Part shown: piece by piece, positions 47,859-55,332 of the stretch | How the letters are laid out: each line of letters begins with the position of its first letter | How positions within the stretch are numbered: the first letter of the stretch is position 1 | Notes under the pieces: model-generated | Database searches by the model: none | What the model saw: the letters and a program-made list of their open reading frames with translations, nothing else | What the model was told of the DNA's origin: nothing | NCBI RefSeq assembly: GCF_029323795.1 | Contig: NZ_CP119758.1 | Span: 3,162,001-3,226,000, forward strand | From: Zobellia alginiliquefaciens | GTDB lineage: Bacteria; Bacteroidota; Bacteroidia; Flavobacteriales; Flavobacteriaceae | Reading direction: 5' to 3' | DNA length: 64,000 bases | Translations under genes and position numbers: made by a program

Positions 47859-48431
47859 TTGCTGGACCGTATTCTAGAATGGGATAGGGAAACTTTTATC
47901 TACCTGAACAATTTAGGTATTGAAGAATATGACCAGTTCTGGCTCATTGTTACCCAATTCAGTACTTGGCTTCCCTTATTTGCCTTATTCTTCATTCTTA
48001 TTTTTCTAAAATATCCGAGACGAGAAGCTGTTTATGTAGTACTTACCATAGTAGCAATGGTATTTTTTGTGGCTACACTCACGGACTTGACCAAAGAAGT
48101 GGTGGCACGTCTACGCCCCAATAATGATGAAACCATCAATAAACTGATACGTATTCTAAAACCTTCTCCAAGTTTTAGTTTCTTTTCAGGACATTCCTCA
48201 AGTTCCTTTTCGGCAACCACCATTGTGGTACTTTTTCTAAGAAACCGCTTTAAATGGTGTTGGTTATTTTATATCTGGCCTATACTTTTTGTGTCTAGTC
48301 GTATTTTTGTGGGCGTACATTTCCCCACGGATATTATAGTGGGCTCTACGGTAGGGGTTCTTTCCGCGCTATTTTTCTATACCATTTATGTTAGGCTTAT
48401 AGCACCCTACTTAGGGTTAAGCCATCCCTAA
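47859..48431 (+). CDS. PAP2 family membrane phosphatase
   Basis: This 190-aa polytopic membrane protein carries the three PAP2 motifs: KEVVARLRP (KxxxxxxRP), FFSGHSSSSF (SGH) and SRIFVGVHFPTD (SRxxxxxHxxxD). Such enzymes dephosphorylate lipid phosphates such as undecaprenyl pyrophosphate or phosphatidate at the membrane. The start is a TTG, 2 bases after the tatA stop, read as MLDRILEWDRETF; no ATG lies near. Overlapping transcription with tatA is likely. The 3' end overlaps the convergent O-methyltransferase gene by 35 bases. Confidence 0.88.
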   Translation: MLDRILEWDRETFIYLNNLGIEEYDQFWLIVTQFSTWLPLFALFFILIFLKYPRREAVYVVLTIVAMVFFVATLTDLTKEVVARLRPNNDETINKLIRILKPSPSFSFFSGHSSSSFSATTIVVLFLRNRFKWCWLFYIWPILFVSSRIFVGVHFPTDIIVGSTVGVLSALFFYTIYVRLIAPYLGLSHP

Positions 48432-49038
48432 TGGGAAATAGAACGGTTTCCACACGAGGGTCGTCTTTTAGTTTCTTATTGAAGTCCAAGAGAATTGGCG
48501 TCACCTTATCTTTTCGATCCACGGGTTCCACAACCTTTCCTGACCATAATACATTATCGGATAGAATAACACTGCCCGGTCTGGTTTTTTGAAGAGCAAG
48601 CTCAAAATAATCGGGATAATCTTTTTTTTCGGCATCAATAAAAACAAGGTCAAAGGTAGCTTCAAGTTCTGGTATGATGTTCTTGGCGTCACCAATATGC
48701 TGAAAAATTTGGTCTTTGTAGGGGCTACGCGAAAAATAACGTTCTTGAATATCCTGAAGTTCCTCGTTAATATCTATAGTATGTAGCTGTCCATCTTTTT
48801 GCATGCCTTCGGCTAAACAAAGAGCGGAATACCCTGTGTATGTGCCAATCTCAAGAATGTTCTTCGGATAAATTATTTTTGATAAAATGCTCAAAACCCT
48901 TCCTTGAAAATGCCCGGTAAGCATACGGGGGCGAACAACCTTAAGGTGGGTTTCCCTAGTGAGCTCTTGAAGTAATTGTGGTTCGTTTTCTGAATGGTCC
49001 TGGATATAATCCTCTAAATCCGCAGATAAGAAATGCAT
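48397..49038 (-). CDS. class I SAM-dependent O-methyltransferase (caffeoyl-CoA OMT-like)
   Basis: Start 49038 gives 213 aa. The frame extends to 49179, but this would run into the divergent GNAT gene and past a promoter box. SAM motif ILEIGTYTGYS (residues 62-71), metal-site segment FIDAEKKDYPDYFE (D135) and GSVILSDNVLWSGKV with VLFPIRDGLTL near the end match the O-MT_3 family of cation-dependent O-methyltransferases. The acceptor (catechol-type or tRNA modification as in TrmR) cannot be told from sequence. It stands alone on the minus strand. Confidence 0.88.
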   Translation of the reverse strand: MHFLSADLEDYIQDHSENEPQLLQELTRETHLKVVRPRMLTGHFQGRVLSILSKIIYPKNILEIGTYTGYSALCLAEGMQKDGQLHTIDINEELQDIQERYFSRSPYKDQIFQHIGDAKNIIPELEATFDLVFIDAEKKDYPDYFELALQKTRPGSVILSDNVLWSGKVVEPVDRKDKVTPILLDFNKKLKDDPRVETVLFPIRDGLTLSRVL

Positions 49039-49052
49039 GCCTGAAATTTCTG

Positions 49053-49060
49053 CAAATATA
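49053..49060 (-). promoter_or_regulatory. putative -7 box of the O-methyltransferase gene
   Basis: The minus strand reads TATATTTG, 14 bases upstream of the start at 49038. No clear -33 element. It supports the shorter start. Confidence 0.4.
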
Positions 49061-49105
49061 TAGTATTTTAGAACTTCGTAACCATAGAATACAACCTTTG
49101 AAACT

Positions 49106-49573
49106 ATGAGTGAATTTATAACCAGGAGTGCGTTATTAGACGATTTAGAGACATTGCTTGAATTTGAGCAAGGTATCATCGCTTTTGAGCGACCGTACGA
49201 TCCAACGCTTAAGCCTGATCCAATTAGCTACTATGATTTGGGGGAGCTGATAAAAAGTGATACAGCAGAGGTTGTTGTTATTGAATCTGATGGACGTTTA
49301 GTAGCATCTGGCTATGCCAAAATTAGACCTGCCAAACCCTACCTGAATCACGAAAATTATAGTTATTTGGGATTTATGTATACCCATCCGGATTTTAGGG
49401 GAAAGGGGCTTAATAAGATGGTCGTAAATACGTTAAAGGATTGGTCCGTCTCCAAGGGTATTACGGAAATACGCCTTACCGTTTATGATGAAAACTATGG
49501 CGCTATTAAAGCCTATGAAAAAGCGGGTTTTAAGAAGCACATTGTTGAGATGCGAATTGTTGATTTAAAGTAG
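49106..49573 (+). CDS. GNAT family N-acetyltransferase
   Basis: The 155-aa protein has the GNAT core: LGFMYTHPDFRGKGLNKMVV with the acetyl-CoA pyrophosphate loop RGKGLN, then ITEIRLTVYDENYGAIKAYE and the KAGFKKHIVEM end. GNAT enzymes transfer acetyl from acetyl-CoA to amines of small molecules or proteins; the substrate is not predictable. The start at 49106 is 67 bases from the divergent O-methyltransferase start. kynU follows after 56 bases and may have its own promoter. Confidence 0.85.
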   Translation: MSEFITRSALLDDLETLLEFEQGIIAFERPYDPTLKPDPISYYDLGELIKSDTAEVVVIESDGRLVASGYAKIRPAKPYLNHENYSYLGFMYTHPDFRGKGLNKMVVNTLKDWSVSKGITEIRLTVYDENYGAIKAYEKAGFKKHIVEMRIVDLK

Positions 49574-49607
49574 CGTAGCAATAGCTCTAATATCCCTGCC
49601 GAAATTG

Positions 49608-49615
49608 TATTTTTG
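49608..49615 (+). promoter_or_regulatory. putative -7 box of kynU
   Basis: TATTTTTG fits TAnnTTTG and ends 14 bases before the ATG at 49630. A leader of only a few bases would result. The -33 element is weak. Confidence 0.35.
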
Positions 49616-49629
49616 ACAAAAAGACCATT

Positions 49630-50901
49630 ATGAAATTCGATAACACCTTAGAGTTTGCTCAAAAACTGGATTCTGAAGATGAATTGCGAAGCTATCGCGA
49701 TGAATTTTACTTCCCTAAAGTGAACGGAAAACAGGTTGTTTATTTTACAGGAAACTCTCTTGGATTGCAACCCAAACGGACTCAAAAGTTTGTGGATGAG
49801 GTTATGACGGATTGGAAAGACCTTGCGGTTGAAGGTCATTTTCACTCGGATAAACCGTGGTGGGATTATCACGAGCAATTAGCGGCTCCCTTGGCCAAAG
49901 TAGTAGGAGCGAAGACGGAGGAAGTATCCGTAATGAATACGCTTACCGTAAACTTGCACCTTTTGATGGTTACTTTTTATAGGCCTACGGCCAAACGCTA
50001 TAAAATTCTTTGTGAGGAGAAAGCATTTCCATCCGATCAGTATATGCTGCAAAGTCAAGTGAGGCATCATGGTCTAAACCCTGATGATGCTCTGTTAGAG
50101 GTGAAAAAAAGAGAAGGAGAAAACTTCTGGCGTACCGAGGATATCCTTGAAAAAATAAATGAAATAGGTAACGAACTGGCCTTGGTTCTCATAGGGGGTG
50201 TAAACTATTATAACGGTCAGGTTTTTGACATGGAAACGATTACCAAAGCAGGTAAGGCCGTTGGTGCCAATGTGGGTTGGGATTTGGCCCATGGCGCAGG
50301 TAATATAGAATTAAAGTTACATGATTGGGGTGCCGATTTTGCTGCTTGGTGTAGTTATAAATACATGAATAGCGGTCCTGGAAATGCTTCTGGGATTTTT
50401 ATTCACGAGCGCTATTTGAATAAGAAAGATATTCCCAGGTTTGAAGGTTGGTGGGGAACCAAAAAGGAAACCCGTTTTTTAATGAAACCGGAATTTGAAC
50501 CTATGGCAAATGCCGATGCTTGGCAGTTAAGTAATCCACCGGTACTGTCCGTGGCACCGTATTTGGCTTCTTTGGAGATGTTCGAAGAGGTAGGTATGGA
50601 TGCTCTTATAGCCAAAAGGGAGCGCATAGTGGCATATTTGGAGTTTGTTCTCCATGAAATAGATGCAGAAATGGAGGGCACTACTTTTGAAATCATAACT
50701 CCAGAGGATAGGGGTACGCAGCTATCTGTTTTTCTTCACGGGCAAGGAAAGCCCCTTTTTGATTATTTAATGGAAAATGGAGTCATTACGGACTGGCGGG
50801 AGCCTAATGTTATCCGTTTGGCGCCAGCTCCTTTTTACTGCTCGTATGAAGATATGTTCCGTTTTGGTCAGATTTTAAAAGAAGGTATTCAAAGTATTTA
50901 G
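49630..50901 (+). CDS. kynU: kynureninase
   Basis: The 423-aa PLP enzyme cleaves kynurenine or 3-hydroxykynurenine to (3-hydroxy)anthranilate and alanine. Visible hallmarks are YFTGNSLGLQPK near the start, DWKDLAVEGHFHSDKPWWDY, EEVSVMNTLTVNLHLLM, the WDLAHGAGN aspartate and the PLP-binding lysine K244 in WCSYKYMNSGPGN. Length and motifs agree with the bacterial family. Together with kmo at 55.3 kb it indicates the kynurenine route from tryptophan, which feeds quinolinate and NAD synthesis in many Flavobacteriia. Confidence 0.95.
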   Translation: MKFDNTLEFAQKLDSEDELRSYRDEFYFPKVNGKQVVYFTGNSLGLQPKRTQKFVDEVMTDWKDLAVEGHFHSDKPWWDYHEQLAAPLAKVVGAKTEEVSVMNTLTVNLHLLMVTFYRPTAKRYKILCEEKAFPSDQYMLQSQVRHHGLNPDDALLEVKKREGENFWRTEDILEKINEIGNELALVLIGGVNYYNGQVFDMETITKAGKAVGANVGWDLAHGAGNIELKLHDWGADFAAWCSYKYMNSGPGNASGIFIHERYLNKKDIPRFEGWWGTKKETRFLMKPEFEPMANADAWQLSNPPVLSVAPYLASLEMFEEVGMDALIAKRERIVAYLEFVLHEIDAEMEGTTFEIITPEDRGTQLSVFLHGQGKPLFDYLMENGVITDWREPNVIRLAPAPFYCSYEDMFRFGQILKEGIQSI

Positions 50902-50987
50902 TTTTGTTTATTCTTCATAATGGTCCATCACCCAAAACAACGGGTTTGGACAAGTAATTTTTTAGTTTTTTGTGTTTTTCATTTGTG

Positions 50988-51013
50988 TAGTTCATCGAGA
51001 ATGCGATGAACTA
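50988..51013. promoter_or_regulatory. perfect 10-bp inverted repeat between kynU and astacin gene
   Basis: TAGTTCATCG-N6-CGATGAACTA is a perfect 10-bp palindrome with a 6-base spacer, 87 bases after kynU and 90 bases before the next start. No T-run follows on either strand, so it is a poor terminator. It may be an operator or an RNA hairpin. Confidence 0.45.
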
Positions 51014-51102
51014 GACGGCTAGTGAAGTGGTTGTTTACGTACCTAATATGTAAGTTTTGACCCCAAAATTTAAAATGAACATCAACACTAAAAATTTAAA
51101 AA

Positions 51103-52158
51103 ATGAAAAACAAAATGTTCCCTACACGAATTATGCTTTTTATGGCAACATGCACCTTAGTTTTAAGTGCGTGTACTGAAGATACCATTGAGCAAGAAAC
51201 AGGTGCTTCCGTAGCTTCTGAAACAGAAGTACTAGCTGAAGAAGATTCTCAATTTATTACCAAGTATTTCATGGGTGATGCCGTTCAGGTAAAATTAGAA
51301 GCTGATGGCACCTATAGTCTTGCGGGTACAGATACGCGCGTATTTGAAGATCAACTTGCCGATTCTCCAGATGCTTATAATCCTAATCCGGTTCCTGGTG
51401 AAGAGCTTTCCGCTTTGGCACTAGGAGGAGGTGTTAGAAAATGGACGAACAATACGGTGTATTATGTAATTGATGGATTGGGCTCTAGTGTGCGCAGTGA
51501 GTTACAAAAGTCATTTGATGAGTGGTCCAATAAAACCAATGTCACTTTTAAGGAGCGCACCAACCAGTCTAATTATGTAACAATATCCTCTTCAGGTTCA
51601 AATAGTAATTCTGGAGTGGCTACTTTGGGTATGTATAATTCCCGTGGATATATTCAACTGGGAACTCGGGCTACCGCGGTAGTTATTATCCATGAATTGG
51701 GACATACCTTGGGATATATTCATGAGCAGAATAGATCAGATAGGGATGATCATATTATTATTAGAACGGAGAACATTCAACCTAATGCCCAAGATCAATT
51801 CTATAAAAGTTCCGCGGCAACCTTTTTAACCGGTGCTTTTGATATCAATTCTATTATGATGTACGGTAGCTATACTTTCAGTAAAAATGGGCAGCCTACT
51901 ATAACCGACCTTAGCGGAAATACATTACCCCAGAGGCAAGCCCGTTTGTCTTCATTGGATATTGAAGGAACGAATGCGGCCTACCCTTCTACCAATGGAG
52001 GAGGCGATAATCCGAATCCGGAACCCGAGGATTTATGTGATACGGCTCCAAATTATTCATCTAGCATAGCTTATAGTGTAGGCGATTATGTGCTGTATTA
52101 TGGTCGTTTATACCAAAGGGATTATACCCGATGGAATTACATTAAAAATTGTTTTTAA
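51103..52158 (+). CDS. astacin-like (M12A) zinc metalloprotease lipoprotein
   Basis: The 351-aa protein has a lipobox LSAC (C24), then a propeptide-like acidic region and a catalytic domain with the full astacin signature H197-E198-L-G-H201-T-L-G-Y-I-H207-E-Q-N-R-S-D-R and a Met-turn SIMMYGSYTFSKNG. After a proline- and asparagine-rich linker (GGGDNPNPEPED), the last 35 residues (IAYSVGDYVLYYGRLYQRDY) look like a short carbohydrate-binding CBM5/12-type module with flanking cysteines. It is likely a surface-exposed protease, similar in family to flavastacin. Confidence 0.9.
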   Translation: MKNKMFPTRIMLFMATCTLVLSACTEDTIEQETGASVASETEVLAEEDSQFITKYFMGDAVQVKLEADGTYSLAGTDTRVFEDQLADSPDAYNPNPVPGEELSALALGGGVRKWTNNTVYYVIDGLGSSVRSELQKSFDEWSNKTNVTFKERTNQSNYVTISSSGSNSNSGVATLGMYNSRGYIQLGTRATAVVIIHELGHTLGYIHEQNRSDRDDHIIIRTENIQPNAQDQFYKSSAATFLTGAFDINSIMMYGSYTFSKNGQPTITDLSGNTLPQRQARLSSLDIEGTNAAYPSTNGGGDNPNPEPEDLCDTAPNYSSSIAYSVGDYVLYYGRLYQRDYTRWNYIKNCF

Positions 52159-52208
52159 TACCAACCAGGGGTTAGAATAGAGCGGATTAATGCTCATACG
52201 AATTAAGG

Positions 52209-52236
52209 AAGACCATCTTAAAAGGTGGTCTTTTTT
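52209..52236 (+). terminator. terminator after astacin gene
   Basis: AAGACCATC pairs with GGTGGTCTT (one T-G pair) around a short A-rich loop and is followed by a run of T. Confidence 0.75.
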
Positions 52237-52240
52237 CGTT

Positions 52241-52269
52241 TTTGGACAGCTGTAATTGAATTACCTTCG
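52241..52269 (+). promoter_or_regulatory. putative promoter of MFS gene (TTTG-N17-TACCTTCG)
   Basis: TTTG at 52241-52244 and TACCTTCG at 52262-52269 are spaced by 17 bases. The -7 box differs from TAnnTTTG at one position. It lies just after the terminator and 15 bases before the chosen start. Confidence 0.4.
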
Positions 52270-52284
52270 CATGAAATATATAGC

Positions 52285-53442
52285 ATGAAATCGTTACGTC
52301 TTATTCTGACCAATTCCCGTTATTTTGGAGCGGCTTGGGTATTTGCCAGTATAAATATCCTTTTTGGTACTTGGGCTATTTATATTCCAGCGGTGAAAGA
52401 ACAGCTTCAGATAGATAAATCGCAATTAGGTCTGGCTATATTTTTTCTTTCGCTTGGCGTTTTTACGGTGTTTCCATTGGCTTCATCCATTATCAATAGA
52501 ATAGGGGTAGGGCGTGCCACTTGGTACGGGGTTATTCTGAGTAGCCTAACAGCTCTTTTACCGTTAGTGGCACCAAGCTATTATACCTTAATGGCTGCGC
52601 TGTTTCTGCTTGGGGCCTCCAATGGTTTTACGGATATTTCCATGAATACATTGGTGACGGAACTAGAGAAAGAGGATAAGAAAAGTTTTATGAGTGCCGC
52701 TCACGGTTTTTTTAGCTTAGGAGGTGTGTTGGCCGGTCTGGGAAGCTTTCTTATAGGCCCGCTCAGTAATCCGCCCTTACATATGCTACTGGCCGTTATA
52801 CTGGTTCTGACTGTTAATTTTATTTTTCATGGAAAGTACAAAAATATCGTTGCAGCAACAGAAGAAAAGGAGGCATTCAGTTTAAAACTTTTCAAACCGA
52901 TGTTGTTTCTTGGGCTGATTTCGTTTATTGCTATGGGAAGTGAAGGAGCTATAGTAGATTGGAGCGGACTTTATTTAAAAGAAATCAGTTTGGCACCCGA
53001 GCTATTGTGGGGAGCCGGATTTTTGGGTTTTCAAATAACCATGACTTTAGGACGGTTTTTGGGTGATGGCATCAGTGAGAAAATCGGCTCGGTTAAGATG
53101 GTAACCTTTGCCACCGTATTGGTGTTGATCGGGTATGTTATGGTATTGAGTACCGAAACCTATATGGCTATTTCTGGATTTGCTTTAAGTGGACTTGGTT
53201 TTTCCGTAATGGTACCCGAAGTTTTTAGAATAGGCGGAAAAGTAAGAGGTGTAGATTCCGCCCAGAGTGTATCCTTTATAGCGGGAACAGGTTATACAGG
53301 TTTTTTAGTAGCTCCCCCAATTTTAGGTTTCATTGCCGATAGTTTCTCCTTAAAAACTTGCTTTTTGGTGTTATTTGCCTGTGCCCTTTTTGTATTGGCA
53401 GTTACTTTTAAGTTGAAACGAAACGGAAAAAAGACCTCGTAA
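52285..53442 (+). CDS. MFS transporter (YbjJ-like)
   Basis: Start 52285 (MKSLRLILTNSRYFGAAWVF) is preferred over the in-frame ATG at 52225, which overlaps the preceding terminator. The 385-aa protein has about twelve hydrophobic segments and features of the YbjJ branch: SQLGLAIFFLSLGVFT, GASNGFTDISMNTLVTELE and SAAHGFFSLGGVLAGLG in the first half, and SVMVPEVFRIGGKV late in the second. The substrate is unknown; sugar or drug export are both possible. It is convergent with the next gene; their stop codons directly abut. Confidence 0.85.
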   Translation: MKSLRLILTNSRYFGAAWVFASINILFGTWAIYIPAVKEQLQIDKSQLGLAIFFLSLGVFTVFPLASSIINRIGVGRATWYGVILSSLTALLPLVAPSYYTLMAALFLLGASNGFTDISMNTLVTELEKEDKKSFMSAAHGFFSLGGVLAGLGSFLIGPLSNPPLHMLLAVILVLTVNFIFHGKYKNIVAATEEKEAFSLKLFKPMLFLGLISFIAMGSEGAIVDWSGLYLKEISLAPELLWGAGFLGFQITMTLGRFLGDGISEKIGSVKMVTFATVLVLIGYVMVLSTETYMAISGFALSGLGFSVMVPEVFRIGGKVRGVDSAQSVSFIAGTGYTGFLVAPPILGFIADSFSLKTCFLVLFACALFVLAVTFKLKRNGKKTS

Positions 53443-54123
53443 TTAATTGGTTTTCACTTCTAGGTTGGTGAAATAAAGCTTAAAACTACCATCTTCGTTT
53501 TGATGCATTTTGGCAATTTTAAGTCCGCCTGTTTCAGTGTAATCTTCCCAAGTAGTAGTCATTGAGGGCTCTTCTTGGTTTCCTTTTCTAAATACCCATT
53601 CTTTCACCAAATAATCATCGCCAAAATAAAAATCATATGCATCACCAGGGGTATAGCCGCCTTCTTGCTTATAAACAACGGTTAATTTTTGCATCGGTTT
53701 TTTGCTAATTGGTGCTTCTGCACTTGGAGTGTGTTCATTTGTACTTCCATTTTTATCCCATAGAATATTAATAGGAGCTAGAAGCCAGTATTTGTCATTT
53801 ATGAACCCACCGTTGGTTTTGTAAGCGATACTGTCCATGTTTTTTCGGTTGTAAACCAAAGTGTCTTTGGTGGATATGGAAGTTACTTGGTTCGTTTTTG
53901 GTTTCCAAATCCAAGTACGTTCAAAGTGAGACGTATCCCGATCTACATTAAAAGTGAACTTTAGTTCATCAATTTTATCCCAATTTTTATAACCGTTTGC
54001 ATAGGCTATTTTCTCTAAAATAGTTAGTTCCTTTTCAGGTTGAGGTGCTTCTGTTTTTTTGGTCTCTTTACAGCTGATAAAAAGAATTGTGAAAAGTAAA
54101 CATGCGGAAAAGTACTTTGCCAT
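53443..54123 (-). CDS. conserved-looking lipoprotein, function unknown
   Basis: Start 54123 gives a 226-aa protein with a lipoprotein signal (CLLFTILFISC, lipidation at C18); a longer frame to 54261 runs through the promoter. The mature part is predicted beta-rich with many aromatic residues (FTFNVDRDTSHFERTWIWKP, KYWLLAPINILWDK, DAYDFYFGDDYLVKEWVFRK), reminiscent of outer-membrane lipoprotein-sorting folds, but I do not recognise the family with confidence. It is monocistronic. Confidence 0.7.
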   Translation of the reverse strand: MAKYFSACLLFTILFISCKETKKTEAPQPEKELTILEKIAYANGYKNWDKIDELKFTFNVDRDTSHFERTWIWKPKTNQVTSISTKDTLVYNRKNMDSIAYKTNGGFINDKYWLLAPINILWDKNGSTNEHTPSAEAPISKKPMQKLTVVYKQEGGYTPGDAYDFYFGDDYLVKEWVFRKGNQEEPSMTTTWEDYTETGGLKIAKMHQNEDGSFKLYFTNLEVKTN

Positions 54124-54138
54124 AACCAGATTTTTTCC

Positions 54139-54166
54139 CAAAGATAACCGCTTTTGTTTAAAACAA
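54139..54166 (-). promoter_or_regulatory. putative promoter of lipoprotein gene (TTG-N17-TATCTTTG)
   Basis: On the minus strand TTG (54164-54166) and TATCTTTG (54139-54146) are 17 bases apart. The -7 box ends 15 bases before the start at 54123. Confidence 0.5.
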
Positions 54167-54380
54167 GGACTGTAAAGTAAAATGGATAATGAAGCGTTTT
54201 TTTTTGAAACGATAGCTCTATCTAGAAATAACGTGGAGATTTCATTGCTTTTAGCCCACAATCAAACAACTCATAGATTAGAATTTATCTTTAGATGAGC
54301 GGTTTATTTCTATCGATTAGGATAAACAAGCGGTCTGTGATGGGTTGTAAGAAAAAGCGATGAAGGGTAATTACATGGAT

Positions 54381-54397
54381 AATAGTGTAACACTATT
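54381..54397. promoter_or_regulatory. palindrome abutting the clpP -33 element, possible operator
   Basis: AATAGTG-TAA-CACTATT is a perfect 7-3-7 inverted repeat. Its last base is the first T of the putative -33 TTTG. The position is typical of a repressor or activator site. Confidence 0.45.
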
Positions 54398-54424
54398 TTG
54401 GTACAAATAAATTGTTTAATTTTG
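54397..54424 (+). promoter_or_regulatory. putative promoter of clpP (TTTG-N16-TAATTTTG)
   Basis: TTTG at 54397-54400 and TAATTTTG at 54417-54424 are 16 bases apart. The -7 box ends 20 bases before the clpP start. Confidence 0.45.
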
Positions 54425-54444
54425 AGATGTATAAACAATAGGAA

Positions 54445-54993
54445 ATGAGTGCTAAAAAAGGAAAAGTTCAAGAAGCGATAGACGAAAAATTGTTAGAAGA
54501 AAGAAAAGTCTTCTTATGGGGCATGGTAGATGATGATTCTGCCAAGCACGTAATTGATCGTTTGTTGTATTTAGATATGCAGAATAATGAAGAAATACAG
54601 TTATACATCAATAGTCCAGGGGGGTATGTTACTTCTGGTTTTGCAATGTATGATATCATAAAATCGCTAAAAAGCCCTGTGTCTACAATTTGTACAGGTC
54701 TTGCAGCTTCTATGGGGTCTATTTTACTTTCTGTGGGGAAAAAAGGCAGAAGATTTATTCAGCCGCATGCACAGGTTATGATTCACCAGCCTAGTGGTGG
54801 TGCAAGGGGTCAGGCATCAAATATTGAAATTCAAGCTAAAGAAATAATTAAGACCAAAGAATTGAGCGCCCGTATTTTGGCGGATAATTGTGGTCAAGAT
54901 TATGAAAAAGTGTTGAAGGATTTTGATAGAGATTATTGGATGAATGCCGAAGAATCTATTGCATATGGAATCGTAGACGGGGTATTGGAGTAA
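54445..54993 (+). CDS. clpP: ClpP-type serine protease subunit
   Basis: The 182-aa protein has the ClpP catalytic triad: S89 in GLAASMGS, H114 in MIHQPSGG and an aspartate, probably D163, in DRDYWMNAEE. LYINSPGGYVTSG is the conserved substrate-side segment. ClpP tetradecamers degrade unfolded proteins delivered by ClpX or ClpA. It is shorter than the usual 193-210 aa, lacking part of the N-terminal propeptide and axial loops, and no clpX is adjacent, so it may be the second ClpP paralogue found in some Bacteroidetes. It is monocistronic, with an operator-like palindrome at its promoter. Confidence 0.92.
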   Translation: MSAKKGKVQEAIDEKLLEERKVFLWGMVDDDSAKHVIDRLLYLDMQNNEEIQLYINSPGGYVTSGFAMYDIIKSLKSPVSTICTGLAASMGSILLSVGKKGRRFIQPHAQVMIHQPSGGARGQASNIEIQAKEIIKTKELSARILADNCGQDYEKVLKDFDRDYWMNAEESIAYGIVDGVLE

Positions 54994-55332
54994 AAACGCT
55001 ATTCCACTTTGATGAATAAAAAAGACCTTCGTAATTAGAAATTATGAAGGTCTTTTTTTTGGATATATATAGACGCTCTCGCGGAATTTTCATTATAAAT
55101 ACGAATTATTAGAAGCTTCGGGATGTTTAGTAATAGTTAAAAAAGTACTAAAACTCTTAATGTTGATTCAGGCTTTAAATTCTAATATGACCCTTCTTAA
55201 ATTGTGTTCTATTTTCGCAATGGATAATTAATAGGGTAAGACGTTTCTGTTGCCTATTGTAACCTATTTAGAGACTGTTATAGAATTTAGTACATTTACA
55301 GCTTTACGATTTTCTCATCATCTTAAATTAAT
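54994..55332. other. intergenic region between clpP and kmo
   Basis: The 339 bases hold the clpP terminator and then AT-rich sequence upstream of kmo. A TATTTTCG at 55209-55216 resembles a -7 box with one mismatch but lacks a properly spaced -33 element. Nothing else was recognised. Confidence 0.45.
55019..55058 (+). terminator. strong terminator after clpP
   Basis: A 15-bp stem (AAGACCTTCGTAATT with AATTATGAAGGTCTT, one G-T pair) closes a 3-base loop and is followed by a T-run. A-rich flank on the left. Confidence 0.85.

Larger units (their letters stand above)
54124..54444. other. divergent regulatory region between lipoprotein gene and clpP
   Basis: The 321 bases hold a minus-strand promoter at 54139-54166, a palindrome at 54381-54397 and a plus-strand promoter at 54397-54424, all listed separately. 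The remaining 210 bases show nothing further. Confidence 0.6.

Noticed and set aside
48397-49179. Longer O-methyltransferase frame starting at 49179
   Set aside because: It would overlap the divergent GNAT start by 74 bases and run through a promoter box. The M at 49038 fits family N-termini.
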